A DNA stretch of 64,000 nt from Aptenodytes patagonicus (lineage: Eukaryota; Chordata; Aves; Sphenisciformes; Spheniscidae), in the NCBI RefSeq assembly GCF_965638725.1, contig NC_134963.1:5401501-5465500 (forward strand). Reading direction: 5' to 3'. The notes under the pieces are model-generated. The model was not told the DNA's origin and searched no databases. It was given only the letters and a program-made list of their open reading frames with translations. Shown here one piece after another: positions 1 to 13,100 of this stretch (its first letter is position 1; each line of letters opens with the position of its first letter). A program made the translations under genes and the position numbers.

Positions 1-1187
1 GTTGGGAACAGACTGCATTGTGAAGTACCACACAGATGGCCACCGCTTTTAGCACCAGATTACAAAAGTGAGACATGCAGACACATTTCAGTTATCTTCA
101 CTTACTTTTGGCATGTAGAAACAATGCTTAAAAATAAGCTGTGTTATTTCTTGATTCTAAATTTTTGCCTGTTGTTCTACTGGGGAGGGCCTGGGGGGTG
201 TCTTAAGTTTGTGGGTTTGTTTTGTGGGTTTTTTTTAACTGAAAGCATTCTGATTAGGCATTAACCTTCAATTATAATAGCCAGAGACAAAATGTCAGTC
301 TTTAAATACTACATGTCACAGAAGACAGAGTGAAGTTTAAATTATTATCAAAAGTCAGAAAGAAAAATCTTTTGGCATCCACTTTCCACCACAAATGAAT
401 TAATTTTAATTAGCAATTAAAAAAGACACTCATTATTTTACCAGTAATATCATTCAGATCTACTCTTTACAGCCAATTGGCAAAGCAGGGAAGTTACAAA
501 AAAAAGTTTAACCACTGTACGAAGCTGTACAAAGCTAGATACCATCACAGGATTTTACAGCTGTTTATCCAATACCTGCCATTTCTCTAGGCCTCGAGAG
601 AGGGCACTGTGAGCACTTTTAGTCACAAAGAACTGTGTAAAACAATTAATGAACAGCTTGCCAGGGAGAATTAGGCATTATAGATTAAAAAGCAAAATAT
701 GAAAATATAAGCAACCCTGCTGAGCCTTTCTAGTCAATTTATGTCTTTAAGTCAAAGTGCTATATTGAGTCTTATGTTGAGCTGCTTGAAATAAAGGATT
801 CTTATTTTCTAAGTTCTGAGTGTGCTGAGAAATTACTCTTCAGATTGCTCCCAATTACTGCCTTTTGAAAAGCCTGCTCTTGAAAACTGACTATTGAACC
901 AAAATTCTTTGTTTGCTTGGAATCCAAATACTTGACTCAAATTTGAAACAATCAGCTGTCTCTTCTGCTCTCTCTAAGACTGTTTTAGTCTTTGAGACTT
1001 TTTAAAATTAAAAAGACTTTAAATTTTAAAAAGTAGTTCCACTCAAGGCTAAGCCGAAAGATAAACTGTGTCATGCTACGTACTAGTTTCTGACCAAAGG
1101 AATGACACCTTTAATGAGGTTGCTTGTGTGCAGTCATTGTAACAGGAGCAAAGACTATTATCCTTCCATTTAATCTTGTTTACATAC
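1..1187 (-). other. AACS: AACS intron 10 (partial)
   Basis: AT-rich intron sequence between exon 10 and the next exon, which must lie off the left edge. I looked for the ligase segment that follows DRLG (a VTGAKW-type motif) on the minus strand and did not find it. No repeat or RNA gene is recognised. Confidence 0.7.
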
Positions 1188-4100
1188 CCTAGTCTGTCAG
1201 TCAAGTCCCAGAGCACATTTGGTGATGGAATTAGAGGAGATCCATCATACAGGACCACTGAAGCTCCTGTAGCAAGTGCAGTCACTAACCAATTCCACAT
1301 CATCCAGCCAGTCTGGAAAAGAGAAAACACCTACATTAGTTTCTATCTTTGTCAGCTAGCTGTCCACTTTCCTGGCAGCTCTATCACAGGATCAGGAGTG
1401 TTGCTTGCTGTCATATGCCGGTAGAGGAGCTACAGGCAACTAGGAAGTTATGGACAAGCGTAGCTCTTGGCAGAATCATCCGGACCAAAGCATGCTCCCT
1501 GCCCTTATGCAAGATGTGCCATCTTGCCCTCCACTTTCCTTGCCCAAAGTTTTCCTGCTTTAAGAAAATGTTAAACCAACACTTGAGTTTAGGCCCATCT
1601 CTGCTGATTACATCCAATTGTACTATTTAGGAATCAGAAAATAAGGCTGGAGCACTGTTTATCCTCTCACCTGTCCCAGGACTGGATCAGCTACATCTTC
1701 CTGATGGATGTTCATCTAACTTATCCTTACAAATACCTAATAAGATGGGGATTCCATACCTCCCTATCATATATCTTTAAAGCATGAGAGAGACAGCATG
1801 AGAGAGCAAGAAACAGGACAACTTTAGGACAAGGTAGTTATAATGATTCCTCCATGGCAATATTACAAACTGACTAGTAGTGTTGAAGTTCAGAAAGGAA
1901 CTCATGCGGAAAGACATTAGCCTTCTCAAACCATTACAGTAATAGAAGACTTCGGAATGATTTTCTTTACCACAGCATTAGAAAAAAAAAAAAACACCAC
2001 ATAAATGAACTCCTACACAGATGAGTTTTATTCCCTTTCCTTTACTAAACTTAGAGTTGTGCAGCTTCTTTCCTCCCCACCAAAACAAAGACATAACAGA
2101 AATTCTCATCTTCAGTATGGTCAAGCCTTGCATGATGCAGGAAGGTGGAGCCTGTTTTGCAGGTGATATTGATGAGGCAGTTAGATCAATAAACCTAAGA
2201 GACTGTAAAAATCAATCCATTTTCCTCACTAATTAGATCAGAAACATTTAACATGGGTTTGACCTTTCATCAGAAGGGTCCCTGTTGCATTTTATTATTC
2301 CACCTGATTTTTTTTTAACTCAGTTAAACAGGACAATCCCTTGCAGAACAAGAATTAAAAATACATAAAAATGTACTTGTAGATTTGTAGTAAGAGCTCT
2401 CCCATCTTTATAAGAAAAATATATTGGAGTGTTTTTTAAAACGCCTTAGTAAGCCACACTTGCCGTTGTATAGTACATAATAATGTCATTGCTGGTCATG
2501 TTGCTGTGAAGAATGTGTTCCTTCAGATGCTGTATTAGCGTACCCTGAAAAAACACAGTGAAAGAAAAATGTAAGTTCACAAATGAAAAGCAGAACTCTG
2601 ACAGCACATTAAGACTTCAAAAAACCTAATGTTGTCAATCCTTCGCAGGATGTACTCCAGGATTACAGGCAAGTATTTCCTTTTAACCACAACTGAAGTA
2701 AATCCCAGGGCCTATCTACAGCAGCAGCAATTGCATTCTCCATTTTCTCACATAACATTTCAGCCTCTCATTAGACCTCAGCAATTCCCACTGCACATCA
2801 CTTGTAAGCCATGGAATAAATAACTTCCTTCACTTCCAACTCTGCCCAGCCAGAGTACTCCATGCAGGCTATGATTTTAACAGCATGCTGACTAAAAAAG
2901 TCAAATTTTCCAGGATAAGCCCTTTGACAGAGTTTCATTTCCAGTGTATCCAGGCAACTGGGAGGAATGAAGGACCTAGAGCTGCTATAAACTGCAGCAG
3001 CTGTTACACATTAACACTGTTTATCCAAACTATCTTATCTATTAAGATCTAGGAGACAAGACCTAACTATACACATCTCTCAAACATTGAAGTGTCTAGC
3101 AATGTGAAAAATGTCACTGCTCAAAGCATCAATATTAACAATAACGTAGTTAAATATATTACTTCCTTTTCTCTTTTGTTGGAAATGCCCCTGAAGTACC
3201 TTTCTGATCATGATTAAAGCATAACTTGTTAGGATAAATAAATTTACAAACTACTTCACTAAGTCACTTCACTGCAGTGACAAATTAATGTGGTTGATTT
3301 TAAAATAAAGATGGTTTTTGCATTTATGCAAGGAGTTATAGTGGAACTATTAAGAGCCTCATAAGCATGAAACAAGATTTATGCTGAAAGAAAATAGATT
3401 ACAGATAAACATTTGAAATGAAAAAGGAGAGTCATAAAACTGGCACGCGCTTCGGGAGAAAAGGCAGAAAACATTAAATAAAAGTAAAGGAGTAAATCTT
3501 ATTTTCTCTTTGCAACTCAAAGGAACCAGGTCTGAATTCACCTGCTACTGTTTGAATACACTAAGCTGTCACAATGCTGCCACCTAGCTATAGCTACCAT
3601 TATCTATATTTAAAAAGTGAAAAAAGTTCAGGATTTCGAAACACTGTCTAACTTAAGTGTTAAGGTTGCCAAAAGAATTGCATGTGTTAACATAATTATT
3701 CCATTTATAAGAGTAAGCACATTGCCTCTGCAGGAGAATCTGAAAGAGCCACACAAAGTAGTGAAATTAAAAGTCAAATTAAAATAAATATTGGCTTTCT
3801 TTTTCCTCCATTTAGTTGTTGCTATTCCACAGTTTTGGAACCAAAAGAAAGTTTAACAATGACTTTAGGTAGAGACTATGAACTATTCCTCTGCAAAATC
3901 TGGTAACTCTCAGTCTGGAAACAAAGGTATTGTGGTAGAAAGCATAGCTGTTCTAAAGAGCTAACGGCCCAAGATGCCCTCTCAAGTTTATTTATAGGAC
4001 TTGTATGACCCTCAAAATAAATCCTAAGCATTTAGCATTTCATGACACAGATCTGGTAGCTGATAAAAACTTACTGGTCTGCTTGTCTTCATTGGGCTTA

Positions 4101-7100
4101 ACATACGGCTGATAAAGTGCTGAGCATCTGGAGTGTCAAAAAAATCAGTAGGCACTGCTGCTCCTGAGCCACGCTATTGGCAGATAAGGGACCGGTGCTA
4201 AGCGGTTACACAGCTGAGAGAGCCGCTACTCATGGCTGCTGGTCTCAAACCAGCAGTGTTCTCTACACAGCGTTCAGAAAGAGTCTAAGATGAAAAATCC
4301 TCAGAGCGATTTGCCTACAGTTAACACAAGAAGTCTGCAGCAGCGCAGCTATTTAAGCCCAGGTCTTGTGAGTCCTTACGATGGATAGAAATGAACTGAT
4401 TAAGATTTTACCAAAAAAATTCTCTCCTTAGATAGCTGGGAATATGGAATAACTGAAAAGGGGCCTGTATGAATGGGGTAAGAAGCAGACTCAACATTTT
4501 TAGGACTTCAGAATAACAATTACTCACTAGTGTTTTTCAACAACCCTCCAAATGTCTTTCTGTAGCACACCCAGTTGTTCAATACGATACAGCTTTGCAA
4601 GACCAGAAAAGTCTCACTCCCTCTGAGGCACTACATTTTAAATCATCTCCAATGACCTGGCTTCACTTTCATTATTTACATATGCTATTTCACTGTGTGT
4701 CAAGAAAACAGAATATGTGCAAAGAAAATAGACCAGAAACATACTGCAGAATTAGATAAACTGAGTTACGAATTTGAAATAAGCTGCCTATTAGCATCTA
4801 TAAGATCAGTACAGTAACAAAACAGCATTGAAGCACACCGCAAATAAGCAGTAAGCAAAACGTCTTTACTAAAATGTCATCTCTTCTTGCGTTTTTAACT
4901 ATCAAAACCAAACTTTGGTTAATCTGAGGCTGGAAAATGAGACAAAGACTGTGGGCTAATTCTGCTTTTGTTGAAATCAATGAGAATCCTCCTATTAATT
5001 ACAGTGGAAACAAGATTAAGCCAAGAACAGAGGAACCCAATCAAGTGTGCAGAAGACATCTAAGAATTTCTTTGCATGGATTTTATTGTAGGCCCTATTC
5101 AAACTGACACATACAAAGCATGCAAACCAAGGAAGCCTCTGATGCAGCAATTTGCTTTTAGGCCAGAGGTGTTAGCACCAGAACTTAAGAAAAAAAAAAA
5201 GAGATCACCCTGCAATACAGGAACTACAGAGCTGTTCAGCAGGAACACAGAGTCCTCATAACATATCCCATTCAACAAGCCATCACATTCCCTCCTGCCC
5301 AGCAAGGATGAGTAGTCTGTACCTAAACTCTAAGGCAGCTCTGTATCAACTGAAAAGATGATTCAGATGGAGAGCAGAGGCATGATTAAGGGCAAGCTAA
5401 GCAGCCATACAGATAACATGGGAAAAGAACGAACTTTGCAACAGAGTAAAGTCCTGTTGTCTGATCTACATCTGTGTTTTTTCATCTCCCTACTGTTTAT
5501 CATGCATAGCTGAACAAAACACCTGTCCTGTTTTTGCTAATCCATCTTTGCAAGTACTTAACCAGTCTAAAGCCAGCACAGCTTCAAAACAGCTGTTAAA
5601 CTTCACAATATACCTCCTTTTTTCTTTTTCACAAACACAGGATTTGCGTCCCAAAGGGACCATTTTATACGTCTGGTATGACCATGCTGCCTGGTATGAT
5701 CTCCTACTGATAATATATAAAGCAGAGCATTTACAGGCAGCATGGGATTTGTCTGCGGGCAAATCCTCCAGTCCTTGCCATCAAGGAGAGGCAAGAATGC
5801 ACACACTATGGGCGTAACAAAGCGATCCTACCCTCAGGCTACCTAGACAACTCTATAGCCAGTCTCCCAAGATGCTCATCCTGACTTTCAGAGCAAACAG
5901 CAGAAACAATGGACACTGGCAAATAGTTGTGCAGTTTAATTCACACAAGTTAGTACAAATGTGCTAGACAACACATTCTGCCTGCCTTAAGGGCAAAAGC
6001 CCTGCCTTTTATTAAGGACTATACTAATGGCAGAGTTAAAGTTTCAACACTATGCCTGACTGCTGGAGTCACTTCCTGAACATTATTAAGTTCCCAGAAC
6101 AACTTTTAGAACATGAATAGTAAATGGAAAGCATGTGAGCACGGGTGATTTTGGCAGTAACATCGTATATACCTTTAGTCATAACAAGACACTGCCTAAA
6201 GCAAAGCTTCCATACAAAGCAAAACCTACACCTAAAGAGATGCTCACCTTCTGGCTTACTTCCTTAAAGTAAGATTGATGAGGATGACATGCTCTGAACT
6301 GATAAACGTAGGGAGTAAAGTTTAAGGTAAAAAAATCTAGATAAAACCCACAAGCCTCAGCTTGACAGTGTCCAAAAGTCAGTTCCAAGCACCCAATTCA
6401 AGTTCTTTGGCCTTTTTTCTACAAGTATCAGTTGGGCCAGTTCTACCAGTACTTTTGTGACGGACACTTGCTCCCAGGAAATAGCTGAAGTCTCTGAAAG
6501 GTCTCCACACCAATCTCTAAAACAAATTATTTTATATCCTTATTAATCCATGTTTGCTTTCAAACAGTCGCGTACAAATAGAAAGTTTCATTGCAAGTTA
6601 CTGAAGAACTGTCAGCAATCAATTCTTCCTTAAAGTACATTATGATACGGTACTGTTAAAGGAAAAATATAACCCAGGTAGTTAAATATAGATAGTGCAG
6701 CTCCAGGAGGGAAGACATACCCCTGCTGAATGAACCATGCATTTTGGTGCCCCTGTTGTGCCTGATGAGTACATGATAAAGAGAGGATGACTGAAAGGCA
6801 GCTGTTCAAACTCCAGCTGGGGGGCCTGGTCTCCTTTCCCAGTAGCAAGGAAGTCTTCTAAAAAAACACTGCGTAAGAGGAGAATAAAGAAACATTCCAA
6901 GTTTTTTTTGAAAGCATTACCCCAGCCCATATATAAGATTACCTCTGTATCTAATAGTTCTTTTACAATAAGCTGTATACTCAAACTATATATATTATTT
7001 TTATTCCTAGTCTTTCTACTCTGTTTGAATTGCTAATTGTTTTGTTTCCTTTTTCTGTTTTAAAATAAAACATTTGCATAATATTGGGATGTAACACAAC

Positions 7101-10100
7101 AAAATCAAGTCAATAAATCTGCACCTATGATCAGCTGCCAGCCTTAACAGCTCGAAGCAGACTGGAACAATCTGACCCTCAACACAAAGTCTGGAACTCA
7201 ACCATTTCCAAAAGGTACCTAACATATGTAATCCAGACCAGTATATGAACAAAACAAATTATCTCTAAAAATGTCACTTAAATTATTAATTGTTTCTGGA
7301 AGCCACCTTCCCCCTGCTATACGCTATTGAATTTTGCCTTCATTTGAGAACCATTAATACCAACAGTGGTTTTGTAGAAGCAAGACATCTGCAACAACAT
7401 GCTACTTTGTTTTCAGCACGAAGCTGGACCCACTTAAGAAATCTGGCTAAATCCTAGCTTTTGCAAGTTCAAGAGGTCAGGCAGTTTGAACAGCTATCAG
7501 AATGCATCTCATCCCTAGTTAGGACAGTCACAGCTCAAAAGCTCCCATTACCTGTTTGGAATCTTAGAAATATCTATGGTTTCTCTTGAGGAGACATATG
7601 GAATCACCACCACTTTTTTTATATCTGGAAGCCCTGGAAGAAAGAAGAAAAATAATTATTTCCTACATTCAGTTACATAAACCAAAGGTCTCTTCTGTCT
7701 GATTGGATCGTAAAGCATAATGCATTAAGTAACAGAAATAATTCTGATGCACCGAGCATTGGATATAGTTTTAGATGTTAAGAAATCCCAAAAGACTAAA
7801 TTGTTACCTAAGATACAATTTCCTCAGTATTGCCAGCCTTTTAAAAATACACGTGTAAATCTGCAAGCTTTAGTGCTGTAATACCTCTTCATTTGTCTTC
7901 AGCAGCACTTCACTTGGGCTTAAAAAGAACCAGTATCATCAGTCCCTGTTCCCCCGCTGATACTGCTGACTAATTTATGATGATATATTTAAGCTAAGCT
8001 AGCAAAAGACTGTTAGAATTACACAAGAGACTGGTTAGTTTTTTCTCAAATCAGTTCTGAAATTTTAAGTGGCCACGGAGATACTGTAAAGGAGGAAGGA
8101 CAGCAACAAGCAGCCAAAAGTGTCACTTCTAGTGGCAGTGCAGGCTTTGAGTGCTCACTAAGCATAACTAAGACTAGACGGTATGCAGTGAAATACCTTT
8201 TACCACACTAAGCAGCTTTTCCAAGTGGTTGTGTTCTTTGCCATTGTATATAACAGCTTCAACAGAGAAGATTAGCTTAGGCTGAATTTGGGAAAATCTG
8301 TCCAGTACACCCTAGGGGCAAAGAGAAAAAAACAGTTAAAAATATGAAATTAATTGCGACAGTAGGAAAACCCACCGGATGCTAAACGCAAATCTCAATT
8401 CAAGCAAGGAATAAGGACAGGAATTAGGAGTAGAGTTGTTAAAAGACTGCCTGCTTGTCTTTCACTCACTCAAGATCTTCAAAGTACAACAGGTTTGTAA
8501 CAATCTATGTCATGACCCCCAAATAACAACCAATAACAAAGATAAAATCACCACAGATCACAGAACATCGTTCACTGAAGGATCAAGTTCACAAAGCTAT
8601 CTAAGCAGTTAAATTCACCTTGAGAATCAAACTTACAAACTCATCTAAAGAGGATAAGCACCTAACTGACGTGAGCAGGAGTTAGGCACTTAATTTACTT
8701 GAAAGCCCACAAGACTGTCTGCATCTGCAGGCAGGTGCTCTATATGCCCTTGTAAACTGCCCCCAATGCTGCTTTGACAATGTACCAGTAGTTTGGTAGT
8801 CTGCAAGGGGAGGACAACTGGAAAACACCAGTCTTCTGGAAGATGCATTTATCTTATGGCAAGGTAGCACTTCACGTGAACTGGCAGCTTTGTTCTGCTA
8901 CGATTAACAAAGGAAATTGTACCACTGATTTTTACCAGAACAACTGGATATTGAAAACACACATACATACTACCAACAAAAAACTACCACAGCGCCTTTA
9001 GAACCTTTGGAGCAGGACACATTCAAATGCTAAATTTTCAGGTGTCTCTTCCAGCTTACACTGTTTTCAGGAATTTACCATAGATATTATCACATTTGAG
9101 AGGAAAAACCCTTCTGGCAATTATTTTTTTTCAGGTACACTGCATGAAGCAGCGTACCAGAAATGGATCTTTTTGTATTCAACAGCATGAAGCAAATCCT
9201 TTTAGTAAAAGCTCTCAGCACACAGTAATGTTCATCCTTCTCTAGCTACATTACTTGAAATATTAAGAACTACAAGATTACTCAATACTGTAAAATTGTC
9301 AGCTAACTGTTCAAGAACAATCTCCTAAATCATGTTGCAAAAATCACACTTCAGCCGTGTGCTTATTCTTCCCAGCATTCTTTATTCTTCTGTCTCCTGC
9401 TTTGTCCTCTACTTTGCAGCCAAAATGAGACACAAATTATTACCAAATCAAAAGACTAACGCAAAAACATCACAACTAATCTCTATTATAAACTCCTCCT
9501 TTCCAAGCTGGGCTGGGTCAGGGTTGCAAGAAAGCCTGCTGCAGAAGTACAGAGGTCCTGTCCCAACAGCTTCTCCATGTTGTCTTTTTAGGAAAGCTCA
9601 CTGAACACCCCAGGTAAGGTACAGGGATGTGACTAAATATAAATATGCAACTGCCTCTGCTGAATATGTCACTTAACAGCTTTCTCTCCTACCACCTGAA
9701 GATGCATTTCCTTTTCCTTGTTCACATCATAAGAAAATACAGTGACAATGCATTGACACCTAACTTTATCGATTACTTTAAAACAAAAAGATCAGCAGAA
9801 TCTGTTTTGGTGGCAGAAGAGGTTTTCAAGAAGCCCCTAATGCATTAGCTAACAAACTCAGAAATGTAGATTTAATTAAGTTATGCTCTAAGGGAGCATG
9901 AAATCAAATTTCCTGCTTTCTTAGGTATGTTATCGTACCTACTTCTTTGTACCATTTTCAAAGAACAGACCAAGCAGCCAAGTTACACACACATATATAT
10001 GCACATACACACTGTGTGTATGCGTGCATTCATATACACATCCATGCTGAGCAGAGAGCATACATACCCTATATCCACGCTGCCTGAAGTTTAAAAGTGA

Positions 10101-13100
10101 AGACCAATGAGAGGACTAAGGGTACTCTAACAGAAGAATCAAATCTGAAGAGAAGCGTGAATCAGAAACAGAGATGACTACAATTCTCAGGGTCTTACTA
10201 ATCCTGCTAACACACCCAGTTGGATTCATTAGCACTGGCAGGATCAAATCCCACAGGGCAGCCTGGTATGATACAAAGGCAATACAAACAGATGGAATGT
10301 GTAATTGCTACACTGGAACTTTAATCCAACCAGATGGCTCAGCAAGGAATTGCTTTCATGAGAAGCTCAGGTATACCAGATATGGCTCATTCTATTCTAT
10401 GAGCCTCAAATCCAGTACTAAAAACTGTGCAGGGCCCCGTGAATGGAGCTGCACTGACTTTGCTAGGGCTCACCAGAGGTTTCTCATAGTTCTAAGAGCA
10501 GAGCCTCTTTTTAAACTTACATATCCAACGATTTGTTATGCACAGGCCGCAAAGAACCACTTTCCTATTAATATACATAAATGGATAACAGGGACTAGAG
10601 AAATGAAGCAAAAGCTGCCAAGAGTGGCATTCTGTGTGGGAGGGAGCTCACTGGTTCTCTGACAGCAGACTTCCTGAACGCTTGCAAAGTCTTTGCATGT
10701 ATGGCATTCAGAGCCTGCAGTGTGTAGGCAGTTCTGAAAAGTGACATTTCCAAGCTTCACAAAACACATATACACAATTGGATTTGAAATGCTGAAAACC
10801 CTACACTATTTCCCAAAACACAAATAAAATCTTTATTTATGTTAACAGGACTAATGCAACTGCACAGAAGGAGGAATATCTTTTCCTTAGGGCGGAAGCC
10901 AATATCCCTGAGGACCTCTGCTGATCTCCCTCAACATTTTAGGGTTTGAATTCATGCCAACGTATGCTGCCAAGCCAAAGGAGAATAAATGATATTGATG
11001 GCACTGCTGCTCCAAGGCTAAGTTTCATTAAAAAAACTATCACAAAAACTAAATAAAGCTGGGCACTGAAAATAACAGCACATCAACATGGACAGAAAAC
11101 ATACCAGTACTCTGTAATGCAAGCAAAATGAACAATCTTCCCCCAGATGAAAGATCAAATCACATTGCAAAGAAAATACTCCATACTGTCATTTTCTCAG
11201 AAAGCAGAAAATATTTGTAGAACAGATTGATCATTACAGCATGTAGTGATTTTTTAATCATTTTTTTCCCCCAATGATACAACCTCCAGTGTAAGAAAGT
11301 GGAATGCTGCTGCCCTCTAGCGCTAGTCCAGAGATGATAGTGCCATACATATAACCAGCTACTGGATTTAAACACTGAATTGAGGATATATATTACGTAA
11401 ACACTTCGGTATTTTCTGTGTTCTGCAATGCACAAACGGTACATTTCTCCAAATGCTTTCATGCAAACTTTCAGATAGAAGAAGGTTCAACACTCCATTT
11501 TAGAAGTGATTTGTATCTGTTGCTGCTTATGATGTATGCTGAAGACTTCCCAAAGAAAGCAGGATATATTCCCGCAGCTTCCAGAGCACACCGTAACGTC
11601 TGTTTGGGTATCATGATAATTTTTACTATATTTTTTACACACAGCATTTATTCCTACACTAAAAAGAGTTAAACAGGTTAGTGATACTAGCCTGAAATTC
11701 CTCACCTTGTTGGCAAACAAAGCCTTCTGGAAAAGACCAAATGGGGCGTTGCTCAGTCTACCCACATAGAAGGCAGAGGAAGGGACTACTTAGGCAAAGA
11801 AACTGGAGAGTAGCTAAGCAGCCTGGGGAAAGATTTGGGAAGGAAGGGGCAAGCCCCAGACAACTCTGTTGCATTGCTGCTCATTTGCACATTTAATGTA
11901 ATAAAAGCTCACCAAGACTATGGATTCTGTCTGAAAATATCCCAACAGTGAGTTAGCTAAACTCAAGTAGTAACTCAAGTTACTATGCCAAAAGTCATTA
12001 CTGACAACTGAAAGCATGGATTTTCAGTTTGTGGTAGCTAGAAAAAAATCTGGTGTACTTGTCTGTGCCAGGAGGTGGCAGTAAGACTAAAGTGAACAGA
12101 ATCTATCTGCCAGTTTGATTTATCACCTTCACATTTGCCTGAAACAGTGACAGCTTTTCTGCAACAGGCAATAATAAGGCTACTCACGTTAATGCCAAAG
12201 TCTGGTGATGTTGAACTCCAGATAGCACCAATACTTGCAGCAGCCAGCATTGCTTCCACTGCATGAATGCTGTTTGGTAAGTAACCTATAGCAGAATTTG
12301 AATGGTTAGAGATGGAAGAAAACTAAAAAAATATCAACTCTTACAGTAAATATAATGTATACAATAACCAGTTTAAACAGATAAAAAATGAAAAATCCTA
12401 GACTGAAGCATCCTTTAAAGTTTTCCACGCAATCGTAATGTCCTCCTCTAAAGTCAAATCAGTTACACAAGGAATTAGAAATAATTCCATTTATAAAAAT
12501 AGTTGTATCAGTTTTTATATCTACAAGGTTAGATTTACAAATGTTTCTGCTTAACTAATGAGACTTTCAGGATAAGAGGGCAGCACACTGAAAAGAACTG
12601 GGAGAGAGAGTAAGTTTGTGGACCTAATAGGGTACATAGGCACTAAGAATACAGCACCATGCAGGGGAATAGAACAGGTCTGTAGAAACAGCCATTAGAG
12701 AAGGAACCAGTATCTGGAAGGAAAGATTGTAAGTACTCAGTTCAAAAGCAGAGATTCAGCTTTACAAAGCTAAACATTGTCTGGTAGACACTGCCAGAAT
12801 CTTAAACACAAACAAGCAAAACCAGTGTCTCAGCTAGTAAGGGAATAATACAGTGGGACAAGCCCTGGAACATTCCCACACAAATGTAGCTTTTCAGGTT
12901 TATCTTATTAGCTTGCAGCAAGATTTTAAGATTTAAGTTTGATTTACCAAGGCATACAGAAGAAATTAACGTCAAGAAAGTTAGATTTTCAGTGGGCTCA
13001 ATTTCAGCAACTCTCCAGAAAGTGCTGGGTGGCTGAGATTGACTCTCAACTCATCAGAATCCAACCCACAAATGAAAACATGCAACTGAAATTCACAAAC

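Larger units (their letters stand above)
1188..6868 (-). other. AACS: AACS coding exons 8-10 (residues 251-369, ATP-binding P-loop)
   Basis: Exon 8 is 6721-6868 (148 nt) and carries [19 protein letters not shown] plus the P-loop [14 protein letters not shown]. Exon 9 is 2464-2544 (81 nt) and reads [17 protein letters not shown]. Exon 10 is 1188-1312 (125 nt) and reads [20 protein letters not shown] then [16 protein letters not shown]. Exon 9 ends ACG and the next bases are GCAAGT, so this intron uses a GC donor. Exon 10 ends in phase 2 at GG with donor GTATGT, so at least one more exon must follow to the left. I found no exon 11 in 1-1187. Confidence 0.92.

Noticed and set aside
10174-10662. 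162-codon open frame in AACS intron 5
   Set aside because: Long for AT-rich DNA but without recognisable domain, promoter or polyA context; most likely chance.
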